64,000 bases of DNA, from positions 1 to 64,000 of the forward strand of contig NZ_JABTCG010000004.1 of assembly GCF_014610845.1 (NCBI RefSeq), in the 5' to 3' direction. Below are positions 54,659 to 62,439 of the stretch, in pieces; position 1 is the stretch's first letter, and each line of letters opens with the position of its first letter. A program made the position numbers and the translations under genes. The notes beneath the pieces were generated by a model, which saw nothing but the letters and a program-made list of their open reading frames with translations, made no database searches and was not told the origin of the DNA. This stretch comes from Maribacter arenosus (GTDB taxonomy: Bacteria > Bacteroidota > Bacteroidia > Flavobacteriales > Flavobacteriaceae).

Positions 54659-56089
54659 ATGGCTGATAATGGAATGAGACAAACCCTTTTTACGCTACTG
54701 ACCATTTTATGTTTCAGCACATTTTTTATTTCGTGCAATCAAAAGTCCAAAGAAGGCATGCTTGTTTTAACCCAAATGAAAGGGGATGTGCCAGCCGGAG
54801 ACTATACCTCCGGAAAGATGTGGAGGTATCTTCCCACGGCTAGATTGGTAACTCTTCAGCCCGATAACCCTAAAGGAACCCTTCAGGTATTGACCCCGGA
54901 CTTTTATTCGGCCTGTGGACCAAAAATAGCCTACGATGGTCGTTTTCTGCTCTTTGCAGGGCAAAAAAACGAAAATGATACTTGGCAGATTTGGGAAATG
55001 GATTTATCGAATAAAAAAACAAGACAGGTAACCGCCTCAAGTGAAAATTGTATTGATCCGGATTACTTACCAGGCAACAAATTGGTTTTTAGCAAATTAA
55101 TGGACAAGGGCACATTAAAATCAGGACATATGCTTTTTACGTGTAATCTTGATGGGTCGAAAATCAGCCAAATCACATTTGACCCAAGTACCTACTTAGC
55201 ATCCACAATATTACAAGATGGTCGCGTATTGACCATTGGAAAACAACTTTTGCCAAATGAGAAGAAGGGCGCATTTAAGGTGATGCGACCCGATGGTACC
55301 AAACAGGAATTGTTTTTTAAAGGGGACCCTACAACTAGTATACATAGCCCAGCCTGGGAGATGGGTAGCGGCAAAATCGTTTTCGCGGCCTCCAATGGGC
55401 AAAACCAAAACAGTATTATCTCTATTGATTACAATCGGCCCCTTCATAGCATGACCAATTTAACGGAAGGTTTACAAGGGGATTTTTATGGGGTCAGTAC
55501 GCTTCAGGACGAAAAACTATTGACCTCATATAGGGCAAATAAGGACAATTTATTCTCACTATATGAATTTGATGCTGAGGCCAAAACCTTAGGCAAGCCT
55601 ATATATCAAGACGAAACATACCAAATATTGGAAGCAGTTGCCATAAAAAGTCGACATAGGCCCAAAAAATTACCTAGTGAAGTTAATCCAGAGGTAGAAA
55701 CCGCATTATTGATGTGCCAGGATATCAATATTACGGCCATGGAAGATGAAGGAAACGACAAAACAGTAGAAGGGGCAACCCGATTCGAAATATTGGGAAT
55801 AGATGCTTCCTTAGGAATTTGGGATACAGAAAAGGATGGCTCTTTTTATCTAAAGATGCCAGCGGATACCCCATTTCGAATCCAAACCATCGATGGAAAC
55901 AACCAAATTGTAAATGGCCCAGGCAGTTGGCTGTATTTACGTCCCAATGAACGCAGGGGTTGTGTCGGATGCCATCAGAACAATGAGATGGCACCAAAGA
56001 ATAGGCAACCACTTGCCGTAAGGAAAGATCCCATTCAAATCGGTTTTGCAAAAAATGGAAATGATATAGAAAAGTATGTGATAGAGTAG
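54659..56089 (+). CDS. PD40/HZS-alpha-like lipoprotein with one heme-c motif
   Basis: A 476-residue lipoprotein (LTILCFSTFFISC); an alternative start at 54674 removes five residues. TolB-like propeller repeats follow (ACGPKIAYDGRFLLFAGQKN, LPGNKLVFSKLMDKG), then a C-terminal domain with LGIDASLGIWDTEKDGSFYL and, near residue 435, NERRGCVGCHQNNEMAPKN with a CxxCH heme site. This architecture resembles proteins carrying the hydrazine-synthase alpha middle domain, which are widespread outside anammox bacteria and do not imply hydrazine chemistry. It lies between the CRTAC1 and cytochrome-propeller genes. Confidence 0.8.
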   Translation: MADNGMRQTLFTLLTILCFSTFFISCNQKSKEGMLVLTQMKGDVPAGDYTSGKMWRYLPTARLVTLQPDNPKGTLQVLTPDFYSACGPKIAYDGRFLLFAGQKNENDTWQIWEMDLSNKKTRQVTASSENCIDPDYLPGNKLVFSKLMDKGTLKSGHMLFTCNLDGSKISQITFDPSTYLASTILQDGRVLTIGKQLLPNEKKGAFKVMRPDGTKQELFFKGDPTTSIHSPAWEMGSGKIVFAASNGQNQNSIISIDYNRPLHSMTNLTEGLQGDFYGVSTLQDEKLLTSYRANKDNLFSLYEFDAEAKTLGKPIYQDETYQILEAVAIKSRHRPKKLPSEVNPEVETALLMCQDINITAMEDEGNDKTVEGATRFEILGIDASLGIWDTEKDGSFYLKMPADTPFRIQTIDGNNQIVNGPGSWLYLRPNERRGCVGCHQNNEMAPKNRQPLAVRKDPIQIGFAKNGNDIEKYVIE

Positions 56090-56092
56090 GTC

Positions 56093-58129
56093 ATGAAGAA
56101 AACTAGATTATTACTATTATTCGGTGCGCTAGTCGTTCTAGGTTTGCTGATTTATTTCCCAGGACACAAATGGGCAAGAAAGCATGTAAATTATATGACG
56201 GCAGTCACAGACCATCCACTAAAATGTACTTCGTGCCATTTGAGCACCTCAAAAAACGCCTTCATTGTTAAAATGTTGAATGAGGATTATTTTTCCCCTT
56301 TCAATAGTGCCGTCTCCAAGGATGGAAGCCGTTTATATGTGGTTTCACAGGATTTGGATCAACTATTGGTCGTTGACACCAAAGAGAAAACGGTTTTAGA
56401 TCACATCATGGTGGGGGTTCACCCGCATAGCGTGATTCTTGATCAGGATAACAGCTTGGCCTATGTTAGCAATCAATGGTCAGACAATGTCTCCGTAATC
56501 GATTTGGCTACCTCAAAGGTTGTCGATACGCTCGATACAGGGAACGGTCCATCCGGATTGGTTTTAAGTGCCGACGGCCGATTTTTACATGTGGTCAATA
56601 CCTTTGGTTCCGACCTATCGATTATTGACCTAACCTCCAAGAAGGAGATCAAGCGATTGGTTACGGGCAGCGATCCGACGGGAACGGCATTGTCCCCTGA
56701 CGGCAAAACATTGATGGTAACCAGCAGAAGGGCCAGAATGGTGCCGTATGGTGAACCTTTGGTCAGTGACCTGACCCTGATCAATGATAGCACCCAGTTG
56801 ATAACTAAACATATGGATGTCGAAGAGGCCTACTTGATGGAGAATATAGCCTTTACCCCATCAGGCGATCTGGCATTGATGACGTTGATCCGACCCAAGA
56901 ATCTAGTGCCTACGGTACAAGTGGAAGGTGGTTGGATGATGACCCATGGCATTGGGGTCATCGAACAAAATGAAGATGGAAGAATCGTTCAGTTGCTGTT
57001 AGACGAACCCAATTCCTATTATTCAGACCCTTTCGATATCGTTATTTCCCCTGACGGAAAAATGGCATATGTATCAAATTCAGGGGTCGATTGCATCTCC
57101 GTGATTTCCATAGATTCCATAAGGGCTATTATAAAATCCACCTCTACAAAAAGATTGGAGACCATTGCCAATGACTTGGGAATGAGTAGTCGGTTTGTCC
57201 TTAAACGGATCAAGACCGGCGCGAACCCCAAAGGGCTTACGCTCTCCCCCGATGGTAAAAAGCTGTACATCGCAGAACAGTTAGAAGATAGGATCGGGGT
57301 TATAGATACCGAAACGCTGATCAAGGAGAAGTCTATTGATTTAGGAGGACCGGATAGGATAACAGTTGCCCGACAGGGGCGTAGGTTATTTAACAATGCC
57401 GGACATACGTTTCAGAACCAATATGCCTGCTACACCTGCCACCCCGACAACCATGAGGATGGCCTAGTGTATAACATGGCAGGGAAAGATATGGGCCGCA
57501 ATGTTACCAATACCCAATCTTTAAGGGAGATAGGGGATACACCGCCTTTTAAATGGAACGGTAAGAACCAAACCATTTATAAGCAAGATGGTATGCGATT
57601 TTCAACCGTATTGACAAGAACGGAGCAATTTAGTTACGACGATCTTGATGCCCTAGTGGCCTATATCAAAAGGGGGATAAAGTATCCTCCCAATCTGATG
57701 TACAATCCCCATGGCGAATTGTCCGAAGCACAACTTCGGGGCAGGGAATTATTCAATAGAAGTGAGGATAATTTAGGCAACGTTATTCCCGAGAACAATC
57801 GATGTATAACCTGCCATCCTCCACCATTCTATACCAATTTAAAAGCTTTCGACGTAAGCACTTTGGCGGTAACCGATGACTCCATCTTATTCGACACACC
57901 TCATCTAAACAATATCTATGCTTCAGCCCCTTATTTGCACGATGGTCGCGCAAAAACTCTGGAGGAAATTTGGACCATATATGGTCAGGATGATAAACAT
58001 GGCTATGTAAACGATATGACCAAAATGCAATTGAACGACCTGATCGAATATTTGAAATCGATTCGGGCATCAGAATATTATCAAGAGGAAGAAACCGAAC
58101 AACAGGCCTCATTTGTAAAAACCGATTAA
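56093..58129 (+). CDS. Membrane-anchored YVTN propeller fused to MauG/CCP-like cytochrome c
   Basis: A 678-residue protein anchored by an N-terminal helix (LLLLFGALVVLGLLIYF). Next comes a CxxCH heme site in PLKCTSCHLS (~residue 44), a seven-bladed YVTN/lactonase-like propeller (GVHPHSVILDQDNSLAYVSN, GNGPSGLVLSADGRFLHVVN, GSDPTGTALSPDGKTLMVTS), and a C-terminal part with two further CxxCH (YACYTCHPDNHEDG, NRCITCHPPPF) and the MauG/cytochrome-c-peroxidase signature FDTPHLNNIYASAPYLHDG. Electron transfer at the periplasmic face is a sound inference; the donor and acceptor are unknown. Only 3 bp separate it from the upstream gene. Confidence 0.88.
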   Translation: MKKTRLLLLFGALVVLGLLIYFPGHKWARKHVNYMTAVTDHPLKCTSCHLSTSKNAFIVKMLNEDYFSPFNSAVSKDGSRLYVVSQDLDQLLVVDTKEKTVLDHIMVGVHPHSVILDQDNSLAYVSNQWSDNVSVIDLATSKVVDTLDTGNGPSGLVLSADGRFLHVVNTFGSDLSIIDLTSKKEIKRLVTGSDPTGTALSPDGKTLMVTSRRARMVPYGEPLVSDLTLINDSTQLITKHMDVEEAYLMENIAFTPSGDLALMTLIRPKNLVPTVQVEGGWMMTHGIGVIEQNEDGRIVQLLLDEPNSYYSDPFDIVISPDGKMAYVSNSGVDCISVISIDSIRAIIKSTSTKRLETIANDLGMSSRFVLKRIKTGANPKGLTLSPDGKKLYIAEQLEDRIGVIDTETLIKEKSIDLGGPDRITVARQGRRLFNNAGHTFQNQYACYTCHPDNHEDGLVYNMAGKDMGRNVTNTQSLREIGDTPPFKWNGKNQTIYKQDGMRFSTVLTRTEQFSYDDLDALVAYIKRGIKYPPNLMYNPHGELSEAQLRGRELFNRSEDNLGNVIPENNRCITCHPPPFYTNLKAFDVSTLAVTDDSILFDTPHLNNIYASAPYLHDGRAKTLEEIWTIYGQDDKHGYVNDMTKMQLNDLIEYLKSIRASEYYQEEETEQQASFVKTD

Positions 58130-58140
58130 CACACATCATT

Positions 58141-59328
58141 ATGGCTAAAAAAGCATTTTTTAAAAATTCTGGATCCATTGCATCGCTACTGATTGTTTTG
58201 GTCATTGGATCCTTAGGTTTTGTACTACCCGACACATTTACTAACGACCATAAACAAAGCGTCGTGAACGCAGGGTCATCCGCAAAAAAAGAAATAGAAC
58301 CAACACGAATAAAAGCGGATAACCCTATGCCAATTTATGGCAACTGGAAAAATTTCACTTCAAAAAACGGGTTGCCGGGCGATAAGGCCTATTGTGTCAA
58401 GATAGATGGTGATAGGGTCTTGGTCGGCACGCATGAAGGTTTGGCCGTCTATCAGGACGGGAAATGGAAAACCTATACCACTGAGGACGGGCTTGCGCAT
58501 AACGGCGTTTTGGCCATAGATGTAAGCAAGCAAACCGGGGATGTGTGGTTGGGCACCATGGGCGGGTTAACAAGATGGTCGACTGGCACTTTTGAGAATT
58601 TCACCCAAATGAACAGTGGAATGCCCAATAATCTAATCTATGCCGTTACCTGCGATGGGAAGGATGTCTGGGTAGCCACAGGAGGTGGTGCCGGGCACTA
58701 TGATACCTATGCCAAAAAATGGCAGATTTTCACAGAGGAAAATGCACCGATGCACGAACCATGGACCTATGGCGTATGTGCCGGTGATGGTAAAATCTTC
58801 ATTGCCGCATGGGGAGGTGGCGTAGTGGAGTATACCAAAAAAACAAAAAAATTCAGGGATTATGTTGATCCCGATGGTAATATGGAAATCGATCTTTTCC
58901 CAGATGATGGCATTGTCCATGATATAACTACAGGCACATCTTGGTCTAACGGAATTTTATGGGTCGGCACATATTTCGGGTTGAGTCGATATGACGGTGT
59001 ACACTGGAAAGGCTATTTCGATCATGATAGCGGCTTGGCAAGCAATTTCATCAACTTTATCAAAGCATCTGGTGATGTGGTATTTATTTGCACCGACAAA
59101 GGTTTAAGCACTACGGACGGTAACAATTGGATTACCTATACAAAAAATGAAACCAATACCAATGGGAAGGCTGTATTGCTTACGGATACCCATAGTACAG
59201 AAATGACCATGACGCCCTCGATTTCCCATAATTATACCATAGGGGTCGATGTTGAGGGGGAACAAATATGGGTGGCTACCTCGAAAGGCGTTAGTCAGGG
59301 CGAATTATTAAAACAACCGTTACAGTAA
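58141..59328 (+). CDS. Reg_prop-type beta-propeller secreted protein
   Basis: A 395-residue protein with an N-terminal membrane or signal segment (GSIASLLIVLVIGSLGFVLP). The rest is a propeller of two-component-regulator-propeller type repeats (FTSKNGLPGDKAYCVKIDGD, YTTEDGLAHNGVLAIDV, VWLGTMGGLTRWSTGTFENF, VWVATGGGAGHYD). Unlike hybrid two-component sensors it has no kinase part, so it is a free-standing sensor or scaffold domain. Gap of 11 bp from the cytochrome gene. Confidence 0.82.
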   Translation: MAKKAFFKNSGSIASLLIVLVIGSLGFVLPDTFTNDHKQSVVNAGSSAKKEIEPTRIKADNPMPIYGNWKNFTSKNGLPGDKAYCVKIDGDRVLVGTHEGLAVYQDGKWKTYTTEDGLAHNGVLAIDVSKQTGDVWLGTMGGLTRWSTGTFENFTQMNSGMPNNLIYAVTCDGKDVWVATGGGAGHYDTYAKKWQIFTEENAPMHEPWTYGVCAGDGKIFIAAWGGGVVEYTKKTKKFRDYVDPDGNMEIDLFPDDGIVHDITTGTSWSNGILWVGTYFGLSRYDGVHWKGYFDHDSGLASNFINFIKASGDVVFICTDKGLSTTDGNNWITYTKNETNTNGKAVLLTDTHSTEMTMTPSISHNYTIGVDVEGEQIWVATSKGVSQGELLKQPLQ

Positions 59329-59364
59329 AAATAAAATTAAAACTAACAATTATAAAAAGAGATT

Positions 59365-59961
59365 ATGGAAAGCACAATGGAACGCAAAGGGAATAAGAAA
59401 ATGCTGATAGATCTTTCAAAACTTACAGAAGGTGAAGTGGTGGAAATGAGAAAACTTGGGATTTTAACAGAGGACCATCAAATCAGTGAAACGGTTTATC
59501 CTCCAATACATTTGGAAAGGCCTCCGATCGAAAAACATGTTGTACACGCCCCACATACGATTAACGAAGCCTACAACTATCAAAAACCATCTTCCTTTTC
59601 AAGGGCGTTACGCTTGGATCTTGGAGGGTATAAGGTATTATTGGTTTCAGGCACCGCCAGTGTAAACGAGAAAGGGCTTCCTGAACATATAGGGGACTTT
59701 AAAGCGCAATTATGGCGTACCTATGTGAATATCACGAATTTATTGGCAGCTGAAGGTATGACTTGGCACGATGTGGTACGCACAACCAACTACCTTAGGG
59801 ACATTGAAAGGGATTATGGGGAATTCAATAAGATCAGAACGTCTTTCTACACTTGGTTAGGCCTTGACCCCCTACCTGCTGCCACCGGAATCCAGGCCAG
59901 ATTATGCTGGGAAACCTTACTTGTAGAAATTGAAGTTTACGCGATCTGTAAGGCAAATTAA
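59365..59961 (+). CDS. RidA (YjgF/YER057c/UK114) family protein
   Basis: A 198-residue cytosolic protein. The C-terminal ~125 residues are the RidA fold: VLLVSGTASVNEKGLPEHIG, LWRTYVNITNLLAAEGMTWH, DVVRTTNYLRDIERDYGEFN, and the conserved Arg plus Glu in ATGIQARLCWETLLVEIEVY. Canonical members hydrolyse reactive imines; this one has an extra N-terminal ~70 residues and lies in the extended YjgF group, so the activity is unproven. It is the only protein in the run that lacks an export signal. It points to an enamine or imine intermediate in the system. Confidence 0.85.
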   Translation: MESTMERKGNKKMLIDLSKLTEGEVVEMRKLGILTEDHQISETVYPPIHLERPPIEKHVVHAPHTINEAYNYQKPSSFSRALRLDLGGYKVLLVSGTASVNEKGLPEHIGDFKAQLWRTYVNITNLLAAEGMTWHDVVRTTNYLRDIERDYGEFNKIRTSFYTWLGLDPLPAATGIQARLCWETLLVEIEVYAICKAN

Positions 59962-59972
59962 AATACGAAACC

Positions 59973-61289
59973 ATGGCGACACGTAATTATAGGTTCATTG
60001 GGTTGATTTTACTGGTTCTGATTTTTCATCCCAAGCTGGTGAATGGTCAGGATGATTTGATGTATGGCAATACACCTGACAGTATCTTTCCATATCACAA
60101 TTTTCAAAAAGCCTACAAATATCATTTTATTGAACCCATAGAGTTTTATGGTGCGGGTCGTGATAAGAAACCACCCTCGGACCTTACGGAAATCCGTATT
60201 GGCTTCTTAGGCCCATTGGAAGGCTCCCCGCTGGTACCTCTCGGCAAGCAAATGCTGAACGGATCCATGTTGGCCCTTGAGCAGGCCAATGCCAATGGAG
60301 GCTATCAAGGGATTCCATATAAGTTAATGATCCATAATGATGTCGGTCTATGGGGGGCCGCCGCGAATGAAGTGGTACAAATGGATGATGAAAAAGTATG
60401 GGCGTGGTTGGGTTCTATCGACGATATCGTTTCCCATGTTGCATTAAGGGCCACCTTAAAAATGGAAATCATGATGGTGAATACCGGGGACCCGGACCCT
60501 ACCTTTACCGAGACTAACATCCCTTGGGCCATACGCGTCATCAGTGATGATCGCCAAAGCGGATATGCCTTGGCATCCTACATTTTCAATACCATGCAAC
60601 ATGAACGTGTTGCTGTGATACGGGCGAACAACCGCTACGGTCGCGTAGGTATTATGGAGTATGCGGGGGTTGCCGTGCGAATGGGGCATCCGATGATGAT
60701 CGAAGAACGATTTGAAGTGGGGGAAACCGATTTCTCCATGCAATTGGAAAATATCAAAGAAGCTAATCCTGATGGGATCTTGATTTGGGGCAATGCCAAG
60801 GAATCGGCGTTGATTGTAAAACAGATCAGGGCCTTGGGCATGAAACAACCAATTTACGCATCCGACAGAGTGGTTTCAGCCGAGTTTTTGGAGATAGCAG
60901 GTGAAGATGCCGAATCAATTGTGAGTACATGCCAATACAATCCGAAAGCGGACAATCCCAAATTGAAGCAATTCCAATCGGATTATTTGAAACGGTTTGG
61001 AATTGAACCGGATGTTTTCGCGGCACATGCCTATGATGGAATGAACCTGATTATTGCCGCCATAAGGAAAAAGGGCCTAAATCGGGTGCTCATCCGCGAT
61101 GTCCTCACCGATTTGAAAACTTTCCAGGGATATGAAGGGGTTACTGGGGAAATACGATTGGACGAAAGTTGGAACGATATAGGGAAGATTTGGATGACCA
61201 AGGTTGAAAATGGGGAGTTCCATTACACGGCCAGTCCAACGACGCAAGAAAAAAATTACGCACGAAAAGGCAAAAGAATTAACCGTTAA
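59973..61289 (+). CDS. Type 1 periplasmic binding protein (LivJ-like), copy A
   Basis: A 438-residue secreted receptor (signal ending HPKLVNGQ) of the branched-chain amino-acid binding fold: RIGFLGPLEGSPLVPLGKQM, GSMLALEQANANGGYQGIPY, VWAWLGSIDDIVSHVALRAT, VAVIRANNRYGRVGIMEYAG, DGILIWGNAKESALIVKQI. It lacks permease and ATPase neighbours in the window, so it may act as a receptor or chaperone instead of a transporter component. Related binding proteins occur in PQQ alcohol-dehydrogenase clusters. The next gene encodes a second, divergent copy. Confidence 0.88.
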   Translation: MATRNYRFIGLILLVLIFHPKLVNGQDDLMYGNTPDSIFPYHNFQKAYKYHFIEPIEFYGAGRDKKPPSDLTEIRIGFLGPLEGSPLVPLGKQMLNGSMLALEQANANGGYQGIPYKLMIHNDVGLWGAAANEVVQMDDEKVWAWLGSIDDIVSHVALRATLKMEIMMVNTGDPDPTFTETNIPWAIRVISDDRQSGYALASYIFNTMQHERVAVIRANNRYGRVGIMEYAGVAVRMGHPMMIEERFEVGETDFSMQLENIKEANPDGILIWGNAKESALIVKQIRALGMKQPIYASDRVVSAEFLEIAGEDAESIVSTCQYNPKADNPKLKQFQSDYLKRFGIEPDVFAAHAYDGMNLIIAAIRKKGLNRVLIRDVLTDLKTFQGYEGVTGEIRLDESWNDIGKIWMTKVENGEFHYTASPTTQEKNYARKGKRINR

Positions 61290-61299
61290 GTCATGCCTT

Positions 61300-62403
61300 A
61301 TGAACAAGGTTTTTTTCCTTTGCACCGCTTTTTTTGTCCTGCTCTTTCAACCTGGCTTGGCACAACAATCGCATACCGGAAAAGTAAAAACCGTAAAAAT
61401 CGGGTTATTGGTGAACGACCAAACCAGTCGTGAAGCACAGAATGCAGCCGAATTGGCCATATTTCTTGCCAATGAAAAGGCAGGTGCGAACGGCACCCAT
61501 TTTCAATTAATTACACGATCCATGGAAGGTGCTTGGGGCACAGGCTCGAATGAAGCTGTAAACCTGGTCTTCGAAGAAAAGGTATGGGTAATCCTAGGAT
61601 CCCATGATAGTAGGAATGCGCATTTGGTAGAACAGGTTATTGCCAAGACCAAAGTGGTTTTTTTGTCAGCATGGGCCAGTGACCCTACCCTTTCCCAAGC
61701 TTTTATCCCTTGGTTCTACAACTGTGTCCCAAACGACATTCAACAAGCGGAAGTCTTGATCCAAGAAATGGTCCTAAACAGAAAAATCCAGAAAATAGCC
61801 GTAATTGTACAAGAAAATTACGATGCGGCAAAAGCGTTGAAATCCGTAAAAGACCAACTACAACGTCTTAGTCATCCTGATCCAAATGTCTCAACGTATA
61901 CCTTCTGTTCCGAACATCCACAAGCGTGCATTAAAGATATACAGGATGATGCCCATGAAGCTTTAATACTTCTAGGCGATGGGGAATCATCATGGGAGTT
62001 ATTGCACCTACTACGAAAGAAAGGATTAGGGATTCCCGTCTTTGGGACTATTTCGATGCTTGGAGCCCAAAATTTAAGACAAGTGGAATCTGAAACCCCA
62101 TTAAATTTAACAGTATTGAGTTCGGGAAACTGGATGAAATCAAATACCTTAGATTCGCAAAAAGGGCCATCAGGTTCCGTTAGTATTTCGAATGCCATAG
62201 CGGCCTATGCCTTTGATGGCACCAACGTACTTATAGACGCAATAAAATCTTCTGGGTTCAATCGGGATACATTTAACGAAACCATGGCCAAAACCAATAA
62301 AAATGGTATAACAGGGAATATCCAATTCGATAAAAACGGGAATCGGATGAATACATTAAATTTGGTAAAAATCGCGAACAACCCTATTTCCAAAAAATTT
62401 TAA
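61300..62403 (+). CDS. Type 1 periplasmic binding protein (LivJ-like), copy B
   Basis: A 367-residue protein from the ATG at 61300, which has a clean signal peptide (FFLCTAFFVLLFQPGLAQ); earlier in-frame starts lie inside copy A. Fold landmarks parallel copy A: TVKIGLLVNDQTSREAQNAA, EKVWVILGSHDSRNAHLVEQ, KIAVIVQENYDAAKALKSV, AAYAFDGTNVLIDAIKSSGF. It is shorter and quite different in sequence from copy A, so the two may recognise different ligands or form a heterodimer. Its stop abuts an in-frame ATG of the next gene region. Confidence 0.87.
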   Translation: MNKVFFLCTAFFVLLFQPGLAQQSHTGKVKTVKIGLLVNDQTSREAQNAAELAIFLANEKAGANGTHFQLITRSMEGAWGTGSNEAVNLVFEEKVWVILGSHDSRNAHLVEQVIAKTKVVFLSAWASDPTLSQAFIPWFYNCVPNDIQQAEVLIQEMVLNRKIQKIAVIVQENYDAAKALKSVKDQLQRLSHPDPNVSTYTFCSEHPQACIKDIQDDAHEALILLGDGESSWELLHLLRKKGLGIPVFGTISMLGAQNLRQVESETPLNLTVLSSGNWMKSNTLDSQKGPSGSVSISNAIAAYAFDGTNVLIDAIKSSGFNRDTFNETMAKTNKNGITGNIQFDKNGNRMNTLNLVKIANNPISKKF

Positions 62404-62439
62404 ATGCCGACACCTTCCTCTTTCTTAAACTTTCATTCC

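Noticed and set aside
54659-56089. HZS-alpha-like domain as a sign of anammox or hydrazine metabolism
   Set aside because: Only a domain resemblance; no hydrazine synthase beta or gamma genes and a flavobacterial context.
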